A stretch of DNA of 36,980 nt from an uncultured Lachnospiraceae bacterium (GTDB lineage Bacteria; Bacillota; Clostridia; Lachnospirales; Lachnospiraceae): positions 1 to 36,980 of the forward strand of contig CANRJF010000021.1 of assembly GCA_947630855.1 (NCBI GenBank). The letters are read 5' to 3'. Each line of letters opens with the position of its first letter. Within the stretch, counting starts at the first letter, position 1. Position numbers and translations under genes: made by a program. This document shows positions 17,332 through 26,646 of this stretch, in pieces. The notes beneath the pieces were generated by a model that searched no databases, had not been told where the DNA came from, and worked only from the letters and a program-made list of their open reading frames with translations.

Positions 17332-17895
17332 TCATTTTTTCTCTTTCAGCTTCTTATCAAGTTTTTCTTTTTCCTCACGTTTCTTTCTGGTTTTTAACCA
17401 GCGTTCTTCTTCCGCCGTGTACTTTTTCTGTATTTTATTTGTATTGCTATTTCCGCTTCCCGCATTTGCTGTTCTCATGCCGCCGCAGGATGACTGTCTG
17501 TTTCCATTGGCATCATATGTCACGGTTCTGCCTCCCAGTACCACGCCATCTCTTTGCGCCCACCCATAAACCATTGCGTTTGCCACTGCTTCACCCGACA
17601 AGTTCCATTCCATTTTCTTCGCAAATTCCGGGTCATCTGCCATTTTCTTTAAACAGTCATAAGAAAGATTTACCGTGACTTTCCTGCTATTGCCTGGTAA
17701 TACACCCCCATTTGTATTGAAATTTATCCGGGGAAATTTTTTACATAATTTTTCATAGTATTCCTGTACTCTGTCCCTGCTGTTTGCTGATGTGCTTGGC
17801 CTTGCCTCCCTTGCCGGGCTGCTTTCTGCCTTTTTCCTGTTGTCCATGTAATTTGCTGCATAATTACTATAATTGTTTGTAATCTCCATTGCCAT
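17332..17895 (-). CDS. DUF6033-like protein
   Basis: The chosen start (ATG 17893-17895, AGGTG nine bases before) gives 187 residues. The open frame extends to 18042, but that part looks non-coding and includes an inverted repeat. The protein begins MAMEITNNYSNYAANY, has a low-complexity Ser/Ala linker, then a conserved-looking core (VQEYYEKLCKKFPRINF to VTVNLSYDCLKKMADDPEFAKKMEW). It ends in a highly basic, probably coiled tail (RWLKTRKKREEKEKLDKKLKEKK). There is no signal peptide or membrane segment. Proteins of this type occur in many Clostridia, but I know of no assigned function. The DUF assignment comes from memory of the pattern. Confidence 0.7.
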   Translation of the reverse strand: MAMEITNNYSNYAANYMDNRKKAESSPAREARPSTSANSRDRVQEYYEKLCKKFPRINFNTNGGVLPGNSRKVTVNLSYDCLKKMADDPEFAKKMEWNLSGEAVANAMVYGWAQRDGVVLGGRTVTYDANGNRQSSCGGMRTANAGSGNSNTNKIQKKYTAEEERWLKTRKKREEKEKLDKKLKEKK

Positions 17896-17929
17896 ATAAA
17901 ACACCTGTCCTTCCTCTGTTATGTTACTA

Positions 17930-17962
17930 AGGAACTGTCCATAAATAACTTGTGCAGTTCCT
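17930..17962. repeat. 8-bp perfect inverted repeat upstream of the DUF6033-like gene
   Basis: AGGAACTG (17930-17937) and CAGTTCCT (17955-17962) flank 17 bases. It lies in the probable 5' leader, about 35 bp before the chosen ATG. It could be an operator, a leader hairpin or a remnant of a mobile-element end. No clear promoter was seen in the remaining 155-bp gap. Confidence 0.35.
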
Positions 17963-18020
17963 AATTGATTTATCGTCAATCTGCACATTTTTATCAGAGG
18001 TTTGGCGCGAACTGCTTTAT

Positions 18021-18035
18021 TTTGGGTGTGAAATT
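18021..18035 (+). repeat. 15-bp direct repeat, left copy
   Basis: TTTGGGTGTGAAATT here matches TTTAGGTGTGAAATT at 19865-19879 in the same orientation with one difference. The pair brackets the AAA-like/nuclease gene and its upstream hairpins, as expected if that segment was inserted or duplicated. Confidence 0.5.
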
Positions 18036-18050
18036 GTATCACTCTTAGGA

Positions 18051-19667
18051 TTATAAAACTTCCACTATACAGGAATGCTTCTTTGATGTCTTTTCATAAC
18101 TAATCCCGACAGCAAGAATTCTTCCCGAATATTTGGGTATTTCACCAATTTTTCCCTGAAAACGAAGGGCATACTTTTTCTCCCTAATCTGCCGGATTGC
18201 TTCCTTTGGAGTATGGCCTGCCTTTAATTCCAAAATCATGCAGTCCGCACTTTTATCAATTTCCGGATAGAAGATAAAATCCACATATCCTTTTCCAGCC
18301 TTATCTTCCCGTTCCACCCGGTAGGTATCGCGGGCTGCCAGATAAATCAGGTTTACGACTGCTGCCAATTCTGTCTCATGGTTATAACTGAGAATTGGTA
18401 TTTCTGTATCATGTACCAACTCCAGAATCTCTTCCATAGTTTTTGTGTCCCCGGCAAGTGTCGCCTGCAGCATACGCTCCGATTCCTTCGCCAGACGGTA
18501 AACATACCCCAATGAAGGTTCCCTTTTTAGAATCTCTGCAAACTTATCTCCCAGTTCCTTATTGGGAATGGATACCTTCCCGTTTTCATAACTCAAAAAC
18601 CCATAAACCAACATAGCTGAAAATATTTCTTCCTTTGTCTTCAGTTCCTGTGAAGCAGCCGCATACTCCCTGATTTTTACCGATACCGGAATACCAGATA
18701 CAAGCCGTGCCAGGTCGTCCCTCACTGCATCCACATTATGCTCAATATAATAGTAGATTTCATCATATGGCCCGGAACCGGTCCAATAATTTCCTAAATT
18801 ATTGTTGGATAAAGACATTACCACAGAACGCGGATTATACAGACGCTCTCCCGCTCTCGTATGATACCCGTCATACCATTCTTTCAATCCTTCACGGGTA
18901 ACCTGTTTTTCTCTTTCCGTCCGTTCCTGATACCGCAAAAACAAAAGGTCAACTTCCTTTTCTGTAAATCCAAAATATTCAGAAAACTTCTCCTCGGAGG
19001 CCATCGTAAATTCGCTGAACATATTCAGCTCCGAACCGCTTGAATATTTGGCAATTGGAAGAATACCCGTCATATAAGCCAGCCGCACATATGGCCTGTC
19101 TTTCAACAGATTACGCAGAAACGTCAGGTAGTCCCTTTTGTCATTTTCTGATGTGAAGTTTTGATGAAAAATAAAATCCCACTCATCCAGGATAAAGACA
19201 AACTGAGCCGTATCATCCTCCGCATACAGTTCAAGAAGCGCCTGTGCCGCACCCTCTCCCACATCTATATCTGTTTTGGGATACTCTTTCTTTATATCTT
19301 TTACCAGCTTTTTTTCAATACTGTCAATGTATTGTTCATAAGAGCTGCACCGTCCGCCCAACTCGTTAAAGGAAATATGAATGACCGGAAATTTATTCCT
19401 GTATTTATCATACTCCTCTGATTTTGCAATTAAAAGAGGCTGAAAAATCTCCTGTGCATCATATGTTTTTGAAAAGAAGGATGCAATCATATTTGCCATA
19501 ACTGTTTTTCCAAACCTTCTTGGCCGCGTAATACAGATATGGTTATTTCCCGTCTGGACGAACGGAAACAATTCTTCCAGCATCTTGGTTTTATCCACAA
19601 AATATGGCTTTTCCGTTTCGCTCTTATATAATGTGTATGCCGATTTGCTGTTTAAATAAATACCCAT
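18051..19667 (-). CDS. AAA-like ATPase / PD-(D/E)XK nuclease-fold protein
   Basis: 538 residues. The amino half is the AAA-ATPase-like domain, with YFVDKT near residue 22, a phosphate-binding loop RPRRFGKT at 48-55 and a Walker B-like strand FVFILDEWD. The carboxyl end is a PD-(D/E)XK fold (DUF1703/PDDEXK_9 type), with YVDFIFYP supplying the Asp and MILELKAG supplying the Glu-x-Lys, so the nuclease site looks intact. Such genes are repeated in many gut Firmicutes and Bacteroidetes genomes. Their role is unproven and may involve mobile-element or phage conflicts. AAAGGAG precedes the ATG. A TATAAT (19701-19706) sits at the edge of the 77-bp palindrome and may be its -10. A second family member lies at 30702-32399. 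Confidence 0.87.
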   Translation of the reverse strand: MGIYLNSKSAYTLYKSETEKPYFVDKTKMLEELFPFVQTGNNHICITRPRRFGKTVMANMIASFFSKTYDAQEIFQPLLIAKSEEYDKYRNKFPVIHISFNELGGRCSSYEQYIDSIEKKLVKDIKKEYPKTDIDVGEGAAQALLELYAEDDTAQFVFILDEWDFIFHQNFTSENDKRDYLTFLRNLLKDRPYVRLAYMTGILPIAKYSSGSELNMFSEFTMASEEKFSEYFGFTEKEVDLLFLRYQERTEREKQVTREGLKEWYDGYHTRAGERLYNPRSVVMSLSNNNLGNYWTGSGPYDEIYYYIEHNVDAVRDDLARLVSGIPVSVKIREYAAASQELKTKEEIFSAMLVYGFLSYENGKVSIPNKELGDKFAEILKREPSLGYVYRLAKESERMLQATLAGDTKTMEEILELVHDTEIPILSYNHETELAAVVNLIYLAARDTYRVEREDKAGKGYVDFIFYPEIDKSADCMILELKAGHTPKEAIRQIREKKYALRFQGKIGEIPKYSGRILAVGISYEKTSKKHSCIVEVL

Positions 19668-19705
19668 CGGCTACTCCTTTCTCCATTCTTGCATGGCCAT
19701 ATTAT

Positions 19706-19782
19706 ATGATACCAGGGTCATAAAGCCTGATTGCACGGAATGCAAGCATTCCGTGTAGTCAGGCTTTTGACCCTGGTATCAT
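19706..19782. repeat. 77-bp nearly perfect palindrome
   Basis: Outer arms ATGATACCAGGGTCA (19706-19720) and its exact complement (19768-19782), middle arms AAAGCCTGA (19722-19730) and TCAGGCTTT (19759-19767), and inner arms CACGGAATGC (19734-19743) and GCATTCCGTG (19746-19755) all pair, with AA at the centre. Only one bulge and one 3-base internal loop break it. No T-run follows on either strand, so it is not a standard terminator. It lies just before the AAA-like gene and overlaps the region where its -35 would be. Candidates are a palindromic intergenic repeat, a mini mobile element or a regulatory hairpin. Confidence 0.85.
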
Positions 19783-19812
19783 TATATCAATATATACATA
19801 TATTATCAAGAG

Positions 19813-19863
19813 TCAAAGGCCCGTCAGCTATGTACCCCAGAGGGTATGCTGCAGGGTCTTTGA
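19813..19863 (-). terminator. stem-loop just after the 2,254-aa gene
   Basis: TCAAAGGCCC (19813-19822) pairs with GGGTCTTTGA (19854-19863) with one G-T pair, and inner CAGC/GCTG and TACCC/GGGTA pairs extend the stem. It lies about 18 bp after the stop codon of the giant gene on the minus strand. No strong U-tract follows, so it may end transcription weakly or only protect the mRNA. An AT-rich spacer of 30 bp separates it from the 77-bp palindrome. Nothing else was seen in the 19668-19881 gap. Confidence 0.5.
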
Positions 19864-19864
19864 T

Positions 19865-19879
19865 TTTAGGTGTGAAATT
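19865..19879 (+). repeat. 15-bp direct repeat, right copy
   Basis: TTTAGGTGTGAAATT matches the copy at 18021-18035 with one difference. It ends 2 bp beyond the stop codon of the giant gene. Confidence 0.5.
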
Positions 19880-19881
19880 TT

Positions 19882-22800
19882 CTAAATACTTCCTCCCCGC
19901 ACCACATCCGACTGCAACATAAACGCAGAATGCATGGTTTCATCTCCCCGCTGTACATAAAAGCTGCATCCTAATACCTTCTTTGCGGGCATTTGTATTT
20001 TTAAAAGGAAACTCTCCCCCTCCATGGGCCTTAAAGCTTCCGGGAAACGGTACACTTCATTTTCCCTGGTGAGTTCCACTTCATCACTATGCCGAACCAT
20101 GCCAAGTATACGAAAATCCTCACGGATACAATTTAAAGCAAATCCTTCTATGGAATCACTTCCCTTTGCAGTAAGGGAAAACTCCAGCGGCTCATTGAGC
20201 CCTGCCGGTTCTTTGGCATAGGCCAAAAAGCCATGGGCACAGCCTTCCATCAAGGCAAGCAGCCCCTCTGTATCCTGGCTTTCCAGGTACTGGGCACGGT
20301 GGATATCATATTCATATATCTCCGAAATTCCTCCGGCCGCTTTCACCTCTTTCTCATTATCCTCATCCAGGGCAAAATACAAAACATCTTTTATCTGAAG
20401 GTTGAGTCTTACCGAAACAGACATCACCCCCTCCTCCAAATACTGCTGTGACATAACCACCGGTGCCTCCGGCCTCTCCCTGCCAGGGAAATTCAAATCA
20501 TTTTCCACTGTAACCGGTATGGAAAAACGCGCCGGGTCATTGGAAGTAAACCATTTTACAAATATTTTTGACCTCACTCCCATAAACTGTATCTGGTAAT
20601 CCAAGGATTCTTTCTCTTTTTCCCCGTCCCACACATAGGCCACAGTTACGGTTCCCTCTTTGCCGTCACAGGAGAACATGGCAGGATAAGACTGTACCTG
20701 GGAAATATCACCATAAGCAGTAACGGATTCCTCCTCCCCTGCTTTAATTTCCTGGCTTTTACATCCTCCGCATAAAAACATAAGATTTTTCAGGGAAATC
20801 TGGAAATCAGAAAGCAGTAACTCCTTAAGATATCCAGAAACTGCCTCTTTCTTCTCCTCCTCTCCATACACCGGGGCAACAAGCCCGGAAATAACTTCTG
20901 CCATGTATCGGCGCAAATTTCCCGTGCGTTTTAAAAGTTCCGGCTCCCCGTTTTTCTCCAGAGTGCGGATATCCTCTCTAAACTTCTCCCAAATCTGCTC
21001 CACATCCAGAGAACTGACACTGATTTTTGCATCTGTATCTGACACCATTCCGGTATAAAAAGGAAATCCTGTATACGCCCATGTTTTCATAACATCAAAA
21101 TCCGCCGGTTCCCTGTTATACCCAAGAACCCTGTACTCTCCTCCCCATTTAAAAATGGCATATTTCTCCGCCGTATCTAACATAGACCAGGAGATTCCAT
21201 CCTCATACACATCCTCGTTTGTCTGCGGTTCATAAATGGAAAGTTCCGTCACAGCCTCCCTGACTTCCTCCGGCAGGCCCTCCATGCACAAATCCTTATC
21301 CCTGGATAAACGAAGTTTCAGGCTTACCTCTTCTAACATATTTTCTTCCATGGTACAAACGCCTAATTCCATGGTCCATGATATACGCTCTTTAGACCGG
21401 GCATCCAGACATTTCTCCAGAAATTCCACAAATTCACGCTTGTCGTATTCCCATTCTTCCCCATTATCCATAAGGGGCGTTGAGAAATACATTTTCACAT
21501 CCGGCTGTTTCAACTGATGGATTTCATAGGCAAAATCTTCCTTCTCATAATTATCCGGGTCAAATAGAACATACAAAACAATCTTAACCTGCTCACCTTC
21601 TTCCTTTAAAAAGTAGGTGACTTTTAAACCGGAATACTGGGTGGGAGTCTTTAATACATCCGTATATTTTGGTGTAATAGAATACGTTCCGAACACATCA
21701 GACTTATTTCCCAGCACATCCGTTGCAAACAAACTTACACGGCAAGTCTTTTTTCCGCTGATTCCTGCATATACATCCGTCTTGTCTTCCCCTAAAAAGC
21801 GGTAATAGGGCACGGTAAGACGATACCACATATTTTCATCCTGAGATTTTGCAAAAGCAGGAATACTCTCACCGCTGATTGCATTTCCCTCCTCATCTTC
21901 TATGATAAATGCCAGACTTAAGGCATTCATGGCATCCTTGCAGGCAAGAGAAGCATATAACCCCCTCCGGCCCTGACCCACTTTTTCCAGCCAGGTTTCC
22001 TGTTTTAAACGTATTTCCAATTCCTGCCCTTTATCTCCCTGCTGCCAGATTCCGTTGAGCCAGCGGCGGCATACCCCCTTCTCCTGCTGTGGGAAACGGA
22101 TTGCCAAAACAAGCTGTGTTATATCGGCCCCGCCGGGAAGGAATACGGCGCCCCCTAATATGTAATTTCCATCCACACGCAATGACTCTGCCAAAAGCCG
22201 TAAAAACAACATGGGTTCCCGGGAAAGATATGCATAAAACTCTTCCTCCCCTGCATCTTCATTTATCAAAGTCACTGGCTTATCCTGCGTACTTAAACTG
22301 TTTTTTGCAATCCAAATATCTCCCTGCCACTTTTCATAACTGCCGGAATTTAAAGAATCTTTAAAATAAAGTTCTGCGGATTCAATGGACAGGGCCGTAT
22401 CTTCCCTGCTTAAATCCTCAAGCAGGCTAAACAATTCCTCCGTCTCACCATAACCCTCTATGGTGTAACGTATTGCCCCCTCTTCATTATACGAAAGCAG
22501 CACATTAAGAGACATAAGGAACATCATGCCCCCCTTATCTCCCTGATAGGAAAATTCCCGTCCTTCCTGCCCCGCAATATTACATTTATAACAGGAAATT
22601 CCCTGGGAAAATTCTGCCATCCGGGCAAGGTAAACCGATACTTCCTCCACTTTTCCGTAATAATCAATAAGTTCCGGCTCTCCCTGGGGAAAGCCAAGTT
22701 CCCACTTATCCGGCAGGTACTCCCTGATGTCCGAAAGGGTAATGGAACTGGTAAATGTTTCCTCCCCCTGATAAAAAACAAACCAGTCAGGAGCATCCTC

Positions 22801-25800
22801 ATTTCTTTTAAGCACAAAAGAAATTTCCTCAAGATTGTTTAAATCTCTGATTTCAAACTGACAGCCTGCTTTTTCATATGCTCCGGTAACTTCCATAGCG
22901 CCTGCCTCCTTTGGCACACGCTTTCCCCCCAGCAGGAAACGCTGGGTCATTCCCATAATATTTTCCAGCTCCTCCTCTGTAATGTCATAAGAATGAAAAT
23001 CACATCCGGCGCTTTCCGTCTCCTGTTTCTGGGCACGGACTGCCTTAAGAACCAGCTCAAAATACTCTTCAAAAATATATTCCGATATTGTCCGGGGCTC
23101 ATTCTCCTTAAGACCATCCATAAGCTGGGATTTTTCCTCCATATCCCGGTAATATTCATTTAATGTAAAGAAATAAGCGGTATCCAGCTTTTCCGTTTCT
23201 TCAAGATTTACCCTGTCCAAATGTTCCTGCCCGCTTATCACCTGATGGAACTCTTCTGTCACATATACCGGCATAGGCATCACAACCGTTTCTTTCTCTT
23301 TTTCCTCCTGGGATGGTTCCGTAAGCACAAAGCGGATTCTGCTCCCTAAAAACTCCTCTATTTCATCCGGCCCACTGAAGAATTTTTCCATGGCAAACAA
23401 CTCCATCCCATGGGTTCCCGAAAGCCCTCCGTTCTCCTCCGCCATCTGTGCCAGAATTTCCACAAACACTTTAAAATTCTCCCTTGACATGCCTGCAAAA
23501 AGCACCAGAGGATAACTTTCTCCCACAAAGGGAGCCGTATACACCGGCACAAGCCATATGGGAATTTCCGTAACTTCTCCCCCGGTAAAAAACAGGCGTT
23601 CCCTCTGTCTGTTATATCCCTGCACTGCCCATACCGGAGTTTCATTTCTCCCCAGTTCAAAATCCAGGGAAAAATTAAGAGAAAATCCAAAGGAAATCCT
23701 CCACCATAAAACTTTCACATAGGCAGAAGCGTGGACATACAGGCTTAAATGCAGAACCGCCGCTTTACTGCTCTCTAAGCGCAGCCTGGCTCCGGCCCGT
23801 ATCTGCAAAGATACCCCGGCGCCAATAATGCCGAAATTCACATTTCCGTTAAGGCATCCGTATACTTCCACATCAGCCTCCACCCTGTAATAAGTCTGTC
23901 CCTCCCCCCCTTTATAGGGCACAAAAGTAGCGTAGACACCCTGGAAAATCCCTGTCATCGTAAGGCTGACTCCGGCGCTTAAAATCCCGATGCTAAAACT
24001 CTTGGAAAGCCCCATCCTAAGCCCGATTCCGCAGGATAATACCGGAGAAAAATAACCCTTGCTGCTGACTGGAACCTGTCTGGAACTCTGCAGCGTATCC
24101 TTTGATAAATAAATGCCACCGCTGCCATAAAAAATTCCGTATTTCAGAGAAAAACTCATGGAGAAATTCCGGTTATGGGGAAATCCTAAATCTATGGAAA
24201 AATCACCGTTGGTATACACGGATACTGCAATATTTCCAATTCCAATGGCTATCCCGCCAAAATCAATATTCCTAAGGCTGGCAGAAGGCACAATCCTGCC
24301 GGAAAATACACCGGTGGTATCATTTACTTTTGTGTACATAATTTCTGCTTCCAGGCCCTTTAACTTTCCTGCCCTACTGCCATACAAGCCAAATTTTGCG
24401 CCGCACAGAGAATTACTCTGATTGTACACCAGCAATAAATCCACCGTATCTGCAATCTGGCAGGAAAGCCCCATCACTTTTCCCGCCTTTGCAGAAATCT
24501 TATCCGGAGACTTTTCTTTATTGATCTGGTTTTCAATGCAGATTAAATTCTTTTCTACGCTGCGCTCCCTTGTGGAAATGTCAATATGTTCCCCAAGGGC
24601 AAGATATTCCACATGCAAAGGAGAACCTGTGGAGGGAGGCGTCCCTGTGGTATCCCAGGATAAAGGATTATCCTCGGTGTATCTTTCACCCAGAAACGTA
24701 CCTGCCACCTGAAAACTGACACCGGAAGACTTCATGCAGACGCCCGCTTTCTCCAGTTTTGCAAAAGAAAGATTTGTATTCACATTCACCCAGATAGCCA
24801 GGCTTTTCTTTGTAATATTATAAGAGATTTCCACACCCTCCAGAGAAATATCATTTAAAAATCCCCAGTCACCGCTTTTTGTCATATTACTGTCCGGATT
24901 AATCAGATGCGTTAAGTAGGAGGCCGCCATGCCCAGGGTATACCCCCTCTTTGCAATCCTTCCCGTAATGATCTTTTCCTTATCCTCTTTATATGCAACC
25001 TCAATGCCAAACCCGTCAAACTCCAACGTTCCCTTAAGGTTTGCTGTTCCTCCTGATGCGGCATAATCCACCCCAATTTTTAACATATCATCCAGGGTAA
25101 GGGCGGCATACAAATGCAGCTCATTTCCACTGCCAAAAAGTTCTGCCTCAAGGTCAAAGGTTTTTCCAAACACCTGCCAGTTTGACACCTTTACCCCAAA
25201 ACTGCCCTCTAAATTCCCTGCTGTGCCGCCTGTCAAAGCAAAAGACAACTCTGCCTTTGTAAGAAAAATCTCCGGGAAATCCTCAGGCACCCTGACGTTA
25301 AACAAAGCCTCTGTAATGTCTGATATGGATATGGCATTTTCCCCCTCATAATCATAACCGTACCACTCCGAATATTGATTGGTAAAACCTGCCCGGCAGG
25401 TGACTTCCCCTTCACGGAAACCTGCCTCTAAGGAAAATTCCAGAATTTCCTCCCCGGATGTCTTTTTTAAGGCAAGCAAAGCGGCAAGGGAGGCATTTAA
25501 CCTGTTTTCCTCATAGAAAAAATCCACTCCTATATCCTCTAAGGCAAATTCTGCCCTCTGGTTTATTGAAACCTCTATCAAATCACTAAGCAGGACGCCA
25601 AAATAGAACTCTTTCTCCTCCGGATTTACCACAACACTAATCTGGGAAACTTTCATGCCCGCAAATGCTTTTGGCAGAGGATAGCCCAGGTAATAATCTG
25701 TTATGTCCGTAATCAGGGCATCCGCCTGCTGGCAGATATCCAGATGGAGCCCGGGCAGGGAAACCATTACATTCATAGATATAACAGGCTTTTCTGTTTT

Positions 25801-26646
25801 TCCCAGCACCAGCCTCCCTGAGAGCATACTGTTTATGCCCTCCCTTTTCCAGGAAAATAAAACTCTTGGGTCACAAATAGCAAGCCCTGGAATTCCGCCG
25901 TTAAAAATATCCCCCGAAAAACCTGCAGTAACGGAAAATCCAACAACTTTTAAATTATTTTTTTCTTTATTCAAATACTTCTGCCATTCCCCTGCCTCAA
26001 TAGAAAAACTAAATTCAAACAGCTTAATTTTATCCGTAAAATCAAGCCCCGCCGGAAGACATGAGGCAAAATCAATTTCCACTCCCAGCATAGAGGTAAG
26101 ATTTTTTATCCCATCCGTAACGGTAATCCCCTCGCTGCCTTTACTGTCATAAAAAGTCCCCTGTAAATCTATAATGCTTCCCTCGCAAAACAGGGGATAC
26201 TTTAATACCAGACCGATTTCCTCCCCGTCTGCGTCTTTATTTTCCACAAAATCCAGCTTCACGGCAAAATACATACTGCTGGTATATTCCGTCTTGTCCG
26301 TAAACCTTGTATTAGAAAACAAAAGGTAAGCGTCGCCCACCCTTCCCTTTAAGGGGCTTACATCCAGCTTGATTTTTTCCGCCGGCAGAGACAATGTCCC
26401 CTGAAATTCCTGGTCCTCACCTTTATCAAAAGAAACAGGATATTTTCCCTGAAACAGGGGATACCCCTGAAAGGCTTCACCATCCAGATTCAGATTTCCC
26501 CGGTATCCTTTTTCCGTTTTTTCCATGTCGCAAAGCACTAAATCATTTAAAACAGACTCCTGCTTTTCTAAAATTCCCCAACTGTTTCCCCTGTACTGGC
26601 CGCCGATTTTTCCCTGAAACAATTCTTTTAAAGTGATATCGCTCAT
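19882..26646 (-). CDS. 2,254-residue beta-rich repeat protein of unknown function
   Basis: A giant protein without signal peptide, membrane helix or sorting signal. Residues 1-640 are alternating beta strands with a unit recurring about every 125-140 residues: a short helix, then a Pro-rich turn, then Ile/Lys-x-Leu strands. Examples are SCLPAGLDFTDKIKLFEFSF near 196, YPLPKAFAGMKVSQISVVV near 322, VRVPEDFPEIFLTKAELSF near 451 and GFLNDISLEGVEISY near 595. Residues 785-1000 are Gly-rich amphipathic strands (FYGSGGIYLS, VLSCGIGLRMGLSKSFSIG, NFGIIGAGVSLQIRAGARL). Residues 1000-2254 are acidic, mixed alpha/beta and unlike anything I know. It begins with ATG overlapping the stop of the 514-aa gene (ATGA), with GGAAGGAG before it. 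The repeat style recalls DUF6603-type giant proteins, but that is uncertain. An intracellular scaffold, a toxin-like cargo or a shell are all open possibilities. Confidence 0.8.
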   Translation of the reverse strand: MSDITLKELFQGKIGGQYRGNSWGILEKQESVLNDLVLCDMEKTEKGYRGNLNLDGEAFQGYPLFQGKYPVSFDKGEDQEFQGTLSLPAEKIKLDVSPLKGRVGDAYLLFSNTRFTDKTEYTSSMYFAVKLDFVENKDADGEEIGLVLKYPLFCEGSIIDLQGTFYDSKGSEGITVTDGIKNLTSMLGVEIDFASCLPAGLDFTDKIKLFEFSFSIEAGEWQKYLNKEKNNLKVVGFSVTAGFSGDIFNGGIPGLAICDPRVLFSWKREGINSMLSGRLVLGKTEKPVISMNVMVSLPGLHLDICQQADALITDITDYYLGYPLPKAFAGMKVSQISVVVNPEEKEFYFGVLLSDLIEVSINQRAEFALEDIGVDFFYEENRLNASLAALLALKKTSGEEILEFSLEAGFREGEVTCRAGFTNQYSEWYGYDYEGENAISISDITEALFNVRVPEDFPEIFLTKAELSFALTGGTAGNLEGSFGVKVSNWQVFGKTFDLEAELFGSGNELHLYAALTLDDMLKIGVDYAASGGTANLKGTLEFDGFGIEVAYKEDKEKIITGRIAKRGYTLGMAASYLTHLINPDSNMTKSGDWGFLNDISLEGVEISYNITKKSLAIWVNVNTNLSFAKLEKAGVCMKSSGVSFQVAGTFLGERYTEDNPLSWDTTGTPPSTGSPLHVEYLALGEHIDISTRERSVEKNLICIENQINKEKSPDKISAKAGKVMGLSCQIADTVDLLLVYNQSNSLCGAKFGLYGSRAGKLKGLEAEIMYTKVNDTTGVFSGRIVPSASLRNIDFGGIAIGIGNIAVSVYTNGDFSIDLGFPHNRNFSMSFSLKYGIFYGSGGIYLSKDTLQSSRQVPVSSKGYFSPVLSCGIGLRMGLSKSFSIGILSAGVSLTMTGIFQGVYATFVPYKGGEGQTYYRVEADVEVYGCLNGNVNFGIIGAGVSLQIRAGARLRLESSKAAVLHLSLYVHASAYVKVLWWRISFGFSLNFSLDFELGRNETPVWAVQGYNRQRERLFFTGGEVTEIPIWLVPVYTAPFVGESYPLVLFAGMSRENFKVFVEILAQMAEENGGLSGTHGMELFAMEKFFSGPDEIEEFLGSRIRFVLTEPSQEEKEKETVVMPMPVYVTEEFHQVISGQEHLDRVNLEETEKLDTAYFFTLNEYYRDMEEKSQLMDGLKENEPRTISEYIFEEYFELVLKAVRAQKQETESAGCDFHSYDITEEELENIMGMTQRFLLGGKRVPKEAGAMEVTGAYEKAGCQFEIRDLNNLEEISFVLKRNEDAPDWFVFYQGEETFTSSITLSDIREYLPDKWELGFPQGEPELIDYYGKVEEVSVYLARMAEFSQGISCYKCNIAGQEGREFSYQGDKGGMMFLMSLNVLLSYNEEGAIRYTIEGYGETEELFSLLEDLSREDTALSIESAELYFKDSLNSGSYEKWQGDIWIAKNSLSTQDKPVTLINEDAGEEEFYAYLSREPMLFLRLLAESLRVDGNYILGGAVFLPGGADITQLVLAIRFPQQEKGVCRRWLNGIWQQGDKGQELEIRLKQETWLEKVGQGRRGLYASLACKDAMNALSLAFIIEDEEGNAISGESIPAFAKSQDENMWYRLTVPYYRFLGEDKTDVYAGISGKKTCRVSLFATDVLGNKSDVFGTYSITPKYTDVLKTPTQYSGLKVTYFLKEEGEQVKIVLYVLFDPDNYEKEDFAYEIHQLKQPDVKMYFSTPLMDNGEEWEYDKREFVEFLEKCLDARSKERISWTMELGVCTMEENMLEEVSLKLRLSRDKDLCMEGLPEEVREAVTELSIYEPQTNEDVYEDGISWSMLDTAEKYAIFKWGGEYRVLGYNREPADFDVMKTWAYTGFPFYTGMVSDTDAKISVSSLDVEQIWEKFREDIRTLEKNGEPELLKRTGNLRRYMAEVISGLVAPVYGEEEKKEAVSGYLKELLLSDFQISLKNLMFLCGGCKSQEIKAGEEESVTAYGDISQVQSYPAMFSCDGKEGTVTVAYVWDGEKEKESLDYQIQFMGVRSKIFVKWFTSNDPARFSIPVTVENDLNFPGRERPEAPVVMSQQYLEEGVMSVSVRLNLQIKDVLYFALDEDNEKEVKAAGGISEIYEYDIHRAQYLESQDTEGLLALMEGCAHGFLAYAKEPAGLNEPLEFSLTAKGSDSIEGFALNCIREDFRILGMVRHSDEVELTRENEVYRFPEALRPMEGESFLLKIQMPAKKVLGCSFYVQRGDETMHSAFMLQSDVVRGGSI

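Noticed and set aside
17896-18042. 49-codon N-terminal extension of the DUF6033-like frame
   Set aside because: It crosses an inverted repeat and a direct repeat, looks non-coding, and a better start with AGGTG lies at 17895.
19706-19863. CRISPR-like or terminator reading of the paired hairpins
   Set aside because: The two hairpins differ in sequence, there are no regular spacers, and the large palindrome has no T-run.
25703-26152. 149-codon plus-strand open frame within the giant gene
   Set aside because: It is antisense to the repeat region, where biased composition keeps other frames open. No ribosome binding site is seen.
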